Below are positions 17,007 through 25,782 of a stretch of DNA of 64,000 nucleotides, one piece after another (within the stretch, counting starts at the first letter, position 1; each line of letters opens with the position of its first letter). The stretch comes from Shewanella sairae (lineage in GTDB: Bacteria > Pseudomonadota > Gammaproteobacteria > Enterobacterales > Shewanellaceae). Made by a program: the position numbers and the translations under genes. The notes under the pieces are model-generated. The model worked only from the letters and a program-made list of their open reading frames with translations. It was not told the DNA's origin and searched no databases. The DNA lies in contig NZ_JAKILT010000009.1 in NCBI RefSeq assembly GCF_023283535.1, forward strand, positions 58,044 to 122,043. Reading direction: 5' to 3'.

Positions 17007-17651
17007 ATGAAAAATATCAATAACCAAAGCAATCATCATGAGCAAAACACCATTCCAGTCCACTCGAATGCAACGCTGCTTAAAGCCAGTCTTTGTGCAG
17101 GAATAATCGGCGCAATTGTATTGGTTACCGCAATTTTACCCGCTGAATACAACATAGACCCGACAGGAATAGGTAAAGCCATGGGACTGACCAAGATTGC
17201 CGAAGCGGCACAAGCAGACCCAAGCCCGATCTCTTTAGTATCAGCTGAAAACCCTACCCCTAGCGCTAATACATTAGCGATTGATCTTGCACCGACGGTA
17301 AGTGAAATAAAGCAAGCGAGAGCGCAAGAGCCTGGCATGCGCCAAGATAAAGTCGATATTGTTATCCCTGCCGGTAAAGGCTTGGAATACAAGTTTTTAC
17401 TCAATCAAGGCAAGCATTTGGAGTACGACTGGCGTACCGATGGCGGCGAGCTATTTTTTGATTTTCATGGAGAACCACAAGGTGATAGCACCGGCTTTTA
17501 CGAAAGCTTTGCGATTACGACAGCCAGTAAAATGCGGGGCACGCTGACCACACCGTTTTCTGGCTCACACGGTTGGTATTGGAAAAACAAAACGAACCAA
17601 CCTATTACGGTAACCTTATCCACCAAAGGCGCTTATTTAATTAAGGGGTAA
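17007..17651 (+). CDS. Single-pass membrane-anchored protein next to HupE-like gene
   Basis: 214 residues: a His-rich cytoplasmic N-terminus (NNQSNHHEQN), one membrane helix about 26-45 (LLKASLCAGIIGAIVLVTAILP), a Pro/Ser/Ala linker, and a C-terminal periplasmic beta domain (VDIVIPAGKGLEYKFLLNQGK...GSHGWYWKNKTNQPITVTLSTKGAYL). It resembles proteins named transmembrane anchor protein found with RND metal-efflux and HupE genes, of unestablished function. It follows the HupE-like gene by 59 bp with a good AAGGA ribosome site, so it is probably co-transcribed. The His-rich terminus again suggests metal. Confidence 0.65.
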   Translation: MKNINNQSNHHEQNTIPVHSNATLLKASLCAGIIGAIVLVTAILPAEYNIDPTGIGKAMGLTKIAEAAQADPSPISLVSAENPTPSANTLAIDLAPTVSEIKQARAQEPGMRQDKVDIVIPAGKGLEYKFLLNQGKHLEYDWRTDGGELFFDFHGEPQGDSTGFYESFAITTASKMRGTLTTPFSGSHGWYWKNKTNQPITVTLSTKGAYLIKG

Positions 17652-17749
17652 CCCATTTAGTTAAGGGGTGCAAAGTTGTAAGTATCTGGGGTGAATGCTG
17701 TTCGAGATATTGGCATTACTTGCTAGATTACCCTTAAAGCAATCAGCAA

Positions 17750-17781
17750 AAAGCCCGAAAACACTAGGTTTTGCGGGCTTT
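17750..17781. terminator. Bidirectional terminator between anchor protein and SMR genes
   Basis: AAAGCCCG-AAAAC pairs with GTTTT-GCGGGCTTT (one bulged base) around a 5-base loop, with A-rich and T-rich flanks. It lies between two convergent genes and can serve both. Confidence 0.75.
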
Positions 17782-17809
17782 CATTCATTTTACAGTATTA
17801 AGCTTATCG

Positions 17810-18136
17810 CTAATGAGCATGACCTTGTGAAAAGTTAATCATCATGACACCCGCTGCCACCAGCACCATGCCAACCCAGGCCGTCATATCCAAATGTTCG
17901 CGATAAAATAGTGCTGAGATTAATGTCACTGACACAATAGCTAAACCTGCCCATAAAGCATGTACCACACCAACTGGCATGCCCTTCATTGCTTGGCCTA
18001 AAAAAATAAACGCTGTGAGGTGACCCAAGATAACCAGTGCCGCAGGTAATGGCTTGCTAAAACCATCGGTGGCTTTTAATGCCACATGAGATAACACTTC
18101 CGCGACTACGCCCAATAAAAGAAAAATCCAGCTCAT
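17810..18136 (-). CDS. Small multidrug resistance (SMR) family transporter, EmrE/SugE type
   Basis: 108 residues with four membrane helices. The essential membrane glutamate is Glu13 in GVVAEVLSH. The second helix region and HALWAGLAIVSVTLISALFYREHLD match the WxGxG and REHLD-like features of the family. SMR proteins work as dimers and export quaternary cations or, in the Gdx branch, guanidinium; the branch is not certain here. The protein ends in GHAH. About 115 bp upstream of its start is a copy of the motif shared with frmA, gfa and the DksA-like gene, which links it to the formaldehyde regulon. Confidence 0.85.
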   Translation of the reverse strand: MSWIFLLLGVVAEVLSHVALKATDGFSKPLPAALVILGHLTAFIFLGQAMKGMPVGVVHALWAGLAIVSVTLISALFYREHLDMTAWVGMVLVAAGVMMINFSQGHAH

Positions 18137-18217
18137 GCTATTACCTTGTTATTTGCTCTGCAAAGCTATGTTTGCAATGAGGTTTAAATCAATAAAGCTA
18201 TTATATTCATCTGGGTA

Positions 18218-18277
18218 ATATTGATAATCACCATAAAATACAAATGACTTTTACCCTTGGGTAATAATCTTTTAAGG
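18218..18277 (-). promoter_or_regulatory. Formaldehyde-regulon motif, copy 1 (SMR gene promoter)
   Basis: In plus-strand sense: ATATTGATAATC at 18218-18229, 21 bases, then TTACCCTTGGGTAA at 18251-18264 with six-base complementary arms, then TAATCTTTTAA. The same two parts at the same spacing occur upstream of frmA, the DksA-like gene and gfa. Read on the minus strand, the palindrome lies just upstream of a -10-like TATCAAT, where a LysR activator would bind over a weak -35. Confidence 0.65.
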
Positions 18278-18294
18278 CCTGAATATCAGTAACA

Positions 18295-18323
18295 AAAAAG
18301 CTGCCTTAGTAGGCAGCTTTTAG
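18295..18323 (-). terminator. Terminator after the frmB region
   Basis: AAAAGCTGCC and GGCAGCTTTT form a 10-bp stem with loop TTAGTA, flanked by A and T runs. It follows the frmB 3'-end remnant and is the first strong terminator downstream of frmB. Confidence 0.75.
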
Positions 18324-18370
18324 TGTCGGTATGTCAGTGAATAGCAGTGATTCACTAATTGAAATTTAGT

Positions 18371-18448
18371 TTATTTTGCTAAATGCTCAGCATGGAAATC
18401 TAGGTAATTTTCGATGAAGTTAATGAATAGAGGGAAGTAATAGCTATT
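18371..18448 (-). pseudogene. Remnant of a second frmB 3' end
   Basis: Minus-strand reading gives 25 residues ending FIENYLDFHAEHLAK and a TAA stop, against FIENHLRFHAEHLAK at the end of the intact FrmB 127 bp away. The likeness continues past the stop into non-coding DNA (TTCACTAA...AAATTTAG versus TTCACTAA...AAAATTAG). Two extra codons and several substitutions show it is not a recent copy. No other part of the gene is visible, and upstream of it the frame breaks. It is a leftover from duplication or from recombination with a divergent frmB. Confidence 0.75.
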
Positions 18449-18497
18449 TGCTATTCCTCCCAAAAAAGTCAAAGCACTTCACTAAGCGAAAATTAGC

Positions 18498-19337
18498 TTA
18501 TTTTGCCAAATGCTCAGCATGGAAACGTAGGTGGTTTTCGATAAAGCTAGCGATAAAGTAATAGCTATGATCGAAACCTTCTTGCAGGTTTAACGTTAGC
18601 GGATAACCACTCTGCTTAGCCGCAGCTTCAAGTACTTCAGGCTTTAGCTGCTCAATTAAGAAATCGTCAGCTTCACCTTGATCCACCAGCGCAGGGACAA
18701 ACTCCGTTGCTTGGCGCATCAACAAGCTGGCATCGTATTCAGCCCAAGTAGTGGTATCTCGACCTAAATAAGCAGTGAACGCCTTTTTACCCCAAGGGCA
18801 ATTAACTGGGTTAGCAATCGGGCTAAATGCCGATACTGATTGATATGCTTCTGGGTTACGCATCGCAATAACGAGTGCACCGTGACCGCCCATCGAGTGA
18901 CCCGCAATTGAGCGTTTATCGCTAACCGGGAACATAGATTCAATCAACTGTGGCAATTCATTTACCACATAGTCATACATACGGTAATGACGGTTCCATG
19001 GTGCTTGAATCGCGTTAACGTAGAAACCAGCGCCCTTACCTAAATCGTAACCGGCATCGTCGGCAACATCGTCACCACGCGGGCTAGTATCTGGCGCAAC
19101 AATCGCAATACCAAGCTCTGCAGCCATACGCTGAGCGCCGGCTTTTTGCATAAAGTTTTCATCGGTACAGGTTAGGCCTGACAACCAATAAAGCACTGGC
19201 ACTTTTTTACCGTTTGAGGCTTGAGGCGGCAGATAAACCGCAAATCGCATGGCGCAATTAAGGGTTGTAGACTGGTGGCTGTATTGCTTATGCCAGCCGC
19301 CAAAGCTCTTATTTACGCTGATATTTTCTACAGTCAT
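18498..19337 (-). CDS. frmB: S-formylglutathione hydrolase
   Basis: 279 residues, the usual length (also called FghA). It hydrolyses S-formylglutathione to formate and glutathione, the last step of glutathione-dependent formaldehyde removal, in the cytoplasm. An alpha/beta hydrolase of the esterase D group: WLSGLTCTDENFMQKAG, then DTSPRGDDVAD, the nucleophile elbow GHSMGGHGAL (Ser148), and the catalytic histidine in FDHSYYF. AGGAG lies upstream of the ATG. The upstream gene is frmA, but a full terminator hairpin lies in the 94-bp gap, so frmB may be expressed at a lower level by read-through. Downstream lies a degenerate copy of its own 3' end. Confidence 0.95.
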   Translation of the reverse strand: MTVENISVNKSFGGWHKQYSHQSTTLNCAMRFAVYLPPQASNGKKVPVLYWLSGLTCTDENFMQKAGAQRMAAELGIAIVAPDTSPRGDDVADDAGYDLGKGAGFYVNAIQAPWNRHYRMYDYVVNELPQLIESMFPVSDKRSIAGHSMGGHGALVIAMRNPEAYQSVSAFSPIANPVNCPWGKKAFTAYLGRDTTTWAEYDASLLMRQATEFVPALVDQGEADDFLIEQLKPEVLEAAAKQSGYPLTLNLQEGFDHSYYFIASFIENHLRFHAEHLAK

Positions 19338-19388
19338 TTAATACCGACTCCTAAAAATTTGTGACATCGAGAGTCATTAACTCTCTTA

Positions 19389-19418
19389 AAAAACAAGCGC
19401 CCGAAAGCGCTTGTTGTT
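19389..19418 (-). terminator. Terminator between frmA and frmB
   Basis: AACAAGCGC and GCGCTTGTT form a 9-bp stem with a 6-base loop; on the minus strand the stem is followed by a T run (TTTTTTAAG). It is inside what would otherwise be a two-gene operon, so it could set the ratio of FrmA to FrmB. Confidence 0.75.
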
Positions 19419-19431
19419 TTGTACGACTGAA

Positions 19432-20571
<1,140 letters not shown>

Positions 20572-20640
20572 CTACTTTAATAATCTTTAAATTACGGCGT
20601 GTGCCGTAGTGGGTATGGAAAGATTATAACTACCTGTTGG

Positions 20641-20697
20641 ATATTGATAATCCCATCAATAGGTAATTTACCTTTACCATACGGTAATAATCTTTTA
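20641..20697 (-). promoter_or_regulatory. Formaldehyde-regulon motif, copy 2 (frmA promoter)
   Basis: Plus-strand sense: ATATTGATAATC at 20641-20652, 21 bases, TTACCATACGGTAA at 20674-20687, then TAATCTTTTAA. The extra palindrome AGGTAATTTACCT (20661-20673) lies between them. The spacing is identical to the other three copies. A TATAAT-like GTTATAATC is further down at about 20625-20633. Confidence 0.65.
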
Positions 20698-20750
20698 AAA
20701 ATTGCTTCATTCATTGCAAAAGCAGTTTTTAAAACATATGTCTTAAACTT

Positions 20751-20778
20751 GGTGCTAAGCGTGTTACTGCTTAGCACC
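20751..20778 (-). terminator. Hairpin after the DksA-like gene
   Basis: GGTGCTAAGC and GCTTAGCACC form a perfect 10-bp stem with an 8-base loop, 18 bases beyond the end of the DksA-like gene. The T run that follows is weak, so it is only a probable terminator. Confidence 0.5.
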
Positions 20779-20796
20779 ACTTGAATAGCGGTTAAT

Positions 20797-21063
20797 TTAA
20801 CGTAACTGGCTATCTTTACTGCCGCGGCGATTGAATAGATGCAGCTTCGCCTGACTGTTATCGATTTCATTTTGACAATGAATACAAAGTCGAACACCTG
20901 GAACTGCATTGCGTCTCGCCTCAGGTATCGGCTCACCGCACTCTTCACAATGCAACAAACTCTCACCATGTCGTAGTCGACTTCTTGCGACTGCAACTGC
21001 GTCTTCGACACTACTATCTATTTGATCTTGTACTGCACCATCTCTAGACCATCCACCTGCCAT
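20797..21063 (-). CDS. DksA/TraR-type C4 zinc-finger protein (YbiI-like)
   Basis: 88 residues from the ATG at 21063, which has GAGG upstream; a start at 21084 is possible but does not match relatives. It follows enteric YbiI along its length: MAGGWSRDGAVQDQIDSS at the start, zinc finger Cys39, Cys42, Cys60, Cys63 (CEECGEPIPEARR...VRLCIHCQ), and the ending NRRGSKDSQLR. DksA-type proteins reach into the RNA polymerase secondary channel; short TraR/YbiI forms lack most of the coiled coil, and YbiI's role is unknown. It stands between frmA and gfa with its own copy of the shared promoter motif, which suggests it is induced with them. Confidence 0.85.
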   Translation of the reverse strand: MAGGWSRDGAVQDQIDSSVEDAVAVARSRLRHGESLLHCEECGEPIPEARRNAVPGVRLCIHCQNEIDNSQAKLHLFNRRGSKDSQLR

Positions 21064-21292
21064 GTTAGTACCTCTATATGACAATTAGCGGTTACCGAGC
21101 ATGAATTATTTAACTGCCTACTCATCTATAGCTAAAGGTTGGGACTGCCTCTAACAATCTACACCTTCTACTATATGTAATAACTTATATAAGCAAAGTA
21201 CTCCATGTCCCTCGGCGCCCAGTTAACGAAGAAGGAGTTAAAGCTCATCTGCCTGCCTCATTTCAATATAAACATTATAGTTGTTCCAGTAG

Positions 21293-21345
21293 ATATTATA
21301 ATCCACAAAAAACTTAAAACACTTTTACGTATAGGTAATAATCAG
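21293..21345 (-). promoter_or_regulatory. Formaldehyde-regulon motif, copy 3 (DksA-like gene promoter)
   Basis: Plus-strand sense: ATATTATAATC ending at 21303, 21 bases, then TTACGTATAGGTAA at 21325-21338 and TAATC. On the minus strand the first part reads GATTATAATAT, which holds a consensus TATAAT -10. The leader to the DksA-like start is over 200 bases. The rest of the 378-base gap to gfa holds the gfa terminator and no gene that I can support. Confidence 0.6.
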
Positions 21346-21369
21346 TCATATTGCTAGACTATAGATGTA

Positions 21370-21394
21370 AAAAAAGCGCCGAAGCGCTTTTTAT
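21370..21394 (-). terminator. Terminator after gfa
   Basis: AAAAAGCGC and GCGCTTTTT form a compact stem around CGAA-type loop with A and T runs on both sides. It separates gfa from the DksA-like gene, so each needs its own promoter. Confidence 0.8.
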
Positions 21395-21441
21395 TACTGG
21401 TGTTAATATTGTTTAAGCTGGTACAAGCTCACTATTCAGCG

Positions 21442-21999
21442 TTATTTGTTTGCCGCAACATGAGTTGCAATTGCATCCATTAATGCAGGTGATAAGCAAT
21501 CATAAGGCGGTAAACCTAAATCTTTAAGCGTTTGGCGAACATCCGCCATTGCCTCAGGTGCCGTACCCGACTCTATGATCGATGACACAAACGCCGCAAA
21601 CTCTGGTGCAGACCAACCTTGTTGGCTAGACAGTTCAGTGTGAACAAAGTCTAAGCCATAAAAAGGATGACCCGTGTTTTCGATACGTCCATACATATGA
21701 GTGCCACACTCTTTACATGCGTGGCGCTGAATTGCTGCAGCCTCATCAACAATCTCTAATTTGTCAGCATTAGCCGTTACGCTAACTTTATCTTTAGATA
21801 CCACGGCAATTTGTGCAAATAATGCGCCTTGTGGTTTCCAGCACTTGCTGCAACCACAAACGTGATTGTGAGCAGTTTGCGATGCAATGGTGACTTCGAC
21901 AGGATTATTAACACATTTGCATTGTAATGAACCACCTGCAAAATTCGCTGCTGTTGCTGGAATACCGTTGTCGACTTGTGGATGAATTAATGTTTTCAA
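21442..21999 (-). CDS. gfa: Glutathione-dependent formaldehyde-activating enzyme (S-(hydroxymethyl)glutathione synthase)
   Basis: 185 residues, the normal length. Gfa binds formaldehyde and glutathione and speeds formation of S-hydroxymethylglutathione, the FrmA substrate. The zinc ligands are in place: CKC (Cys27, Cys29), CGCSKCW (Cys48, Cys50, Cys53) and HACKECG (Cys95, Cys98). The family ending [16 protein letters not shown] is also present. Divergent from the LysR regulator, with a copy of the shared motif about 100 bp upstream. With FrmA and FrmB the pathway is complete. Confidence 0.93.
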   Translation of the reverse strand: MKTLIHPQVDNGIPATAANFAGGSLQCKCVNNPVEVTIASQTAHNHVCGCSKCWKPQGALFAQIAVVSKDKVSVTANADKLEIVDEAAAIQRHACKECGTHMYGRIENTGHPFYGLDFVHTELSSQQGWSAPEFAAFVSSIIESGTAPEAMADVRQTLKDLGLPPYDCLSPALMDAIATHVAANK

Positions 22000-22067
22000 A
22001 CTAATGACTCCTAGATGGATAAGTGATTCAAGCTCACTAAGTGCTGCGCATTATATTCCTCATCCTT

Positions 22068-22120
22068 AATTTGATAATTGGCACTTATTACAAATAACTT
22101 TTACTATGACGTAATAATTA
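22068..22120 (-). promoter_or_regulatory. Formaldehyde-regulon motif, copy 4 (gfa/lysR divergent promoter)
   Basis: Plus-strand sense: AATTTGATAATT at 22068-22079, 21 bases, then TTACTATGACGTAA at 22101-22114 and TAATTAAAG. It lies between gfa and the divergent LysR gene, the classic place for a LysR regulator to bind. Confidence 0.65.
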
Positions 22121-22256
22121 AAGCTCGATATAACACTATTTTCGGCGTAAGCTTCGCGTATATAGTTATGTATAACCAACCAAATCAAAATTGCTTTTAA
22201 TTTAAACTTGTTAATAATTAAGCCAGTTTTGTAGAAATACTACCTAGAGAATAATC

Positions 22257-23126
22257 ATGTTTAATTGGGAAGGTGTCAGTGAATTTGTAGCCGTAGCTGA
22301 AGCTGAGAGCTTTACTAAGGCCTCGCAACGATTAGGCATATCAACTGCGCAAGTAAGTCGCCAAATAAGTGCGCTAGAAACAAGACTAGCCTCTAAGCTA
22401 TTTCACCGTACGACTCGCAAAGTGTCGTTAACAGAGGTTGGTCGCATCTATTACCAACATTGTCGCCAAGTATTAGATGGGTTAGAAGAGGCCGAACGCG
22501 CGATTACCAATTTGCAGACCAGCCCACGTGGGCTACTGAAGATCACCGCGCCGGTGACCTATGGTGAAAAAACCATTGCGCCATTAATCAATGATTTTGC
22601 CGCCCTGTATCCCGAATTAGAAGTTAGGCTCAACTTGAGTAATCAAAAAGTCGATTTAATTGATGAAGGTTATGATCTGGCTATTCGACTTGGGCATCTA
22701 GAAGATTCCAGCATGATGGCCAAAAAACTTAGCAGCCGTACTCAATATGTTTGTGCATCACCTAGCTATATATCTACTTATGGCATTCCACATTCATTAT
22801 CAGAGCTTGATCAACACAACTGCTTAATTGGCACCATGGATTACTGGCGCTTTCAAGAAAATGGTAAAACCCGCAATGTACGGGTTAAAGGTAGCTTAAG
22901 TTGCAACAGTGGCCACGCCTTAGTTGATGCCGCCATTAAAGGTATTGGTATAGTGCAGCTGCCGGACTATTACGTGCTACCGTTTATTGAAGCCGGCGAG
23001 CTCACCCCATTGCTGGAACAAAACCGCCAACCTGAAGAAGGCATTTGGGCGCTATACCCACAAAACCGTCATCTTTCACCTAAGGTGCGAATGCTGCTCG
23101 AACATTTAAGTACCGGTTTAAAGTAA
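22257..23126 (+). CDS. LysR-family regulator, probably of the formaldehyde genes
   Basis: 289 residues. The N-terminal winged HTH is FVAVAEAESFTKASQRLGISTAQVSRQISALE, then LFHRTTRKVSLTEVG, and a C-terminal effector-binding domain follows (AIRLGHLEDSSMMAKKL, NSGHALVDAAIKGIGIVQLPDYY). The sequence is of the broad subgroup near DsdC/PtrR-like regulators. It is divergent from gfa with 257 bp between, and a repeated palindrome of LysR type precedes gfa, frmA, the DksA-like gene and the SMR gene. I infer that this protein binds those sites; the inducer is unknown, perhaps formaldehyde or its glutathione adduct. A terminator follows. Confidence 0.85.
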   Translation: MFNWEGVSEFVAVAEAESFTKASQRLGISTAQVSRQISALETRLASKLFHRTTRKVSLTEVGRIYYQHCRQVLDGLEEAERAITNLQTSPRGLLKITAPVTYGEKTIAPLINDFAALYPELEVRLNLSNQKVDLIDEGYDLAIRLGHLEDSSMMAKKLSSRTQYVCASPSYISTYGIPHSLSELDQHNCLIGTMDYWRFQENGKTRNVRVKGSLSCNSGHALVDAAIKGIGIVQLPDYYVLPFIEAGELTPLLEQNRQPEEGIWALYPQNRHLSPKVRMLLEHLSTGLK

Positions 23127-23170
23127 TCTAGATAAATAACAGCCAGACTCATATCTCCGTACTCTCAAAA

Positions 23171-23210
23171 ACAAAAACGAGTCACAACTAAGAGTTCTGA
23201 CTCGTTTTGT
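23171..23210. terminator. Bidirectional terminator between lysR and the large lipoprotein gene
   Basis: ACAAAAACGAGTCA pairs with TGACTCGTTTTGT around a 13-base loop; it lies between the convergent gene ends at 23126 and 23287. Confidence 0.75.
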
Positions 23211-23286
23211 AAATTATAGCTTTATAGCAATTTTATTGAGAGTAAATGCGCTCGAGATATTAAGCAATAAAACAAGCTATGAGCAT

Positions 23287-25782
23287 TTACTTTAAAACAA
23301 CCACACCTCTATTACTTTGTGACTTGAATGATAATGCAGGTTCTTTTTGCACTTTCATAGTAGGAGCATTTACAGAGAGTAACCCAAGATCAATAGTATT
23401 TTGCCACTCCGCTTGCCAATCGCTCAAGTCCGTGGTTTTAATGACGTTGATACGCGGGAAAATAAGTTGTCCGTACTCATTATCCTCAATAATACCATTA
23501 TTATTAATATCCCAGCCCCTAGTTGAGTACTCCAAAACTAAAGCTCGACCTTGGTCATCTACAGAAATAACTTCCCAAGTGCGGTGCCTTTCGGACCAAT
23601 CTAGTGATTGCATTAAGTTGACATTCCGTCCAGCTTGACTCCATGTCCAACTATCATCACCTAAATAAAAATACCCAATACCGTTACCTATACCTTCCCA
23701 GTCACCTTCAGCAGTAACCCCATAAATTCCTCGACTTAATGTGCCATCCTGATTGAACTGATAACCCCAAAGGTTTTCTAACTTTAACTTGTCACCATCC
23801 CATTGCTGTTGAATACTGCCATTAATGTATGCCATTTGCGCATTTGGTAGGCTAGTGACTAAATTATTCGTTAACCGCCCATAACTATTATCAAATTTAG
23901 CAATCTGTCTCGCTAAAACCAGCTCGAGCTTATTATCCACCCACTTTTCAACTTGGGCCAAATGGCCTTTACCTTCGGTTTTTACTGGAGTGAATTTATA
24001 GACAATATTACCATTAGCTAACGATAAAACCCCATCAGTGAGTGAAGCCGTAAATTGCTGACTAGCATTTCTTGTCGTAGCTAACGATCCAGAAATCGTA
24101 ACAAAATCAGCCGTTAAAGCGGTAAACTCAGCCTGACTGTAGGCGCTGACCACTGTATTTTCAAGATCCAGCACCCAGCTACCTTCTATATCTTCAAGCG
24201 TTTTGCCATCAAAGGCACTTTCAGGACTATGTATCAAAGTCTGATTATAATAATGCTCATTGGTAACTCTTGGAGTCGGGTTGGTCCATGTTGTTACTGA
24301 GTCAGGAAGGTTTAGTTGAGTGTACTCTACCTCGGTAACAACTACTTGATAACTAGTTGAGTTACTGGTTATTAAACGAGTACTTGAGCTTGCCACACCA
24401 GACTCCATATTAAACGTAGGCTCAGTAATTAGCCCTGCATCAGTAGCCTCAATTAGCTCATCAACGACTATTTGAGAGAAACCATAATCAATGACCAAAG
24501 CTTCATAGGGATAAGGAATGTAATGATAGCTTTTATAAGAATGATTTTGATATTCCACATTCAAATTACCGTCTACTACAGACCAAGTAAGATCGACCGG
24601 AGCAGAGTCATCATGACTACCAACGTTTTTATATAACTCACCGGAACCATCAGCATTGAAGTTCATTCCCATTCCAGAGTGCTGATTCCAACCTTGCTTT
24701 GCACCGTATAAAGAAAGCATGGTTTTATTGGCAATTTGCTCACCGCTAAATTGCTCAATCACATTCTCATCAGTGACAGTCTCTTCAATCGCTTCCTCTA
24801 ATGCAGCAACATAAGCCTGAGTGAGCTCTCCATGCGCATCAACATGATTATTTGCCACTAAATAAGCTTGAATAGCTTCACTGGTATCTATTCCACCTTC
24901 TGCTGCTTCAGCATCTAGATCTAATATAGATAAAACAGTTTCGCCTTCTGGGATCTCGAAATTGGCATTATCAACCAATAACTTAATGAAAGCCGATGTT
25001 TGAACTAATTCCTCGGGGGATACTTCGCTCGCTAACTGGTTAAACTGCAACTCAGTTGTGATTTCACCACTTTCTGAACGGTCCTCAGCTAACAAATAAT
25101 TAGCAGTAGATACGTGCGTAACATTAGTTAAGTTTTTTTCTTCATTGGTTAAATGGCGCTCTTCACCCGCTTTGGTTAGCAAAGTACTTGTTTGCCCTAC
25201 GATCGCTACTAATTCAACGCTTTCTTGCTCCTGCTCGGCACTGCCTTTGGCATTGATAAGCACAAGCGCAGACATGTCATTAATAGTGATTGGCAACGAA
25301 TAATTACCGTTGCTATCGGCCTCAACTTCAAACAAGTCATCGCCAATAGCAATTGAAACCAATGCATTAGCAATAGGTGAATCAGTTACAAGTCCCGATA
25401 TCGTTAAGGTATGATTAACTGTCACAGCAACTTCTGCGGTAGCCGTCAGTTCACCATCACTAATTTCATAAGTAAATGAATCTGTAGTTGCAACATTGTT
25501 CTCAGGAGTATAAAGCAATTGATTATTAACAATTTCAACGGTACCACTCTCTGGCTGGTTAACCACTGACGTAATAGTTAACGTATCACCATCACTATCT
25601 GAGTCATTTGCCAGTACATCGAACGTAATCGCTGCATTATTCTGAACCAACAAGTTATCTGCAGCAGCTACGGGAGCAGTATTAACAACCGGTTGTGGTG
25701 ATGTTTCAGAAGATGAGTCACTGCCACCACAACCAGCAAGAATAGCAGCTGCAAGTAACGTTAATGAAAAGTTTTTTTTCAT
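23287..25782 (-). CDS. Large secreted lipoprotein with cadherin-like domain
   Basis: 831 residues. Lipobox LAGC (Cys18) is followed by a Ser-rich linker. Residues about 34-120 form a bacterial cadherin-like/Ig-like domain with the typical NTAPVAAADN opening, DVLANDSDSDGDTLTI and TDSFTYEISDGELTATAEV. Next is a carboxypeptidase-regulatory-like strand set (LTISGLVTDSPIANALVSI...). The remaining 600 residues are an acidic, Trp- and Asn-rich region, probably a beta-propeller or repeats, which I do not recognise. A calcium-type EF-like DINNNGIIEDNE motif occurs near the end. An outer-membrane or surface location is likely. Single gene; function unknown, adhesion or polymer binding would fit such domains. 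Confidence 0.7.
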   Translation of the reverse strand: MKKNFSLTLLAAAILAGCGGSDSSSETSPQPVVNTAPVAAADNLLVQNNAAITFDVLANDSDSDGDTLTITSVVNQPESGTVEIVNNQLLYTPENNVATTDSFTYEISDGELTATAEVAVTVNHTLTISGLVTDSPIANALVSIAIGDDLFEVEADSNGNYSLPITINDMSALVLINAKGSAEQEQESVELVAIVGQTSTLLTKAGEERHLTNEEKNLTNVTHVSTANYLLAEDRSESGEITTELQFNQLASEVSPEELVQTSAFIKLLVDNANFEIPEGETVLSILDLDAEAAEGGIDTSEAIQAYLVANNHVDAHGELTQAYVAALEEAIEETVTDENVIEQFSGEQIANKTMLSLYGAKQGWNQHSGMGMNFNADGSGELYKNVGSHDDSAPVDLTWSVVDGNLNVEYQNHSYKSYHYIPYPYEALVIDYGFSQIVVDELIEATDAGLITEPTFNMESGVASSSTRLITSNSTSYQVVVTEVEYTQLNLPDSVTTWTNPTPRVTNEHYYNQTLIHSPESAFDGKTLEDIEGSWVLDLENTVVSAYSQAEFTALTADFVTISGSLATTRNASQQFTASLTDGVLSLANGNIVYKFTPVKTEGKGHLAQVEKWVDNKLELVLARQIAKFDNSYGRLTNNLVTSLPNAQMAYINGSIQQQWDGDKLKLENLWGYQFNQDGTLSRGIYGVTAEGDWEGIGNGIGYFYLGDDSWTWSQAGRNVNLMQSLDWSERHRTWEVISVDDQGRALVLEYSTRGWDINNNGIIEDNEYGQLIFPRINVIKTTDLSDWQAEWQNTIDLGLLSVNAPTMKVQKEPALSFKSQSNRGVVVLK

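Noticed and set aside
20592..21011. Long minus-strand frame across the frmA promoter and DksA-like gene
   Set aside because: It runs through the DksA-like zinc-finger gene in a different frame and over the promoter motif, and shows no protein-like composition.
23279..23638. Plus-strand frame over the end of the large lipoprotein gene
   Set aside because: Antisense to a well-supported lipoprotein gene, without a start signal.
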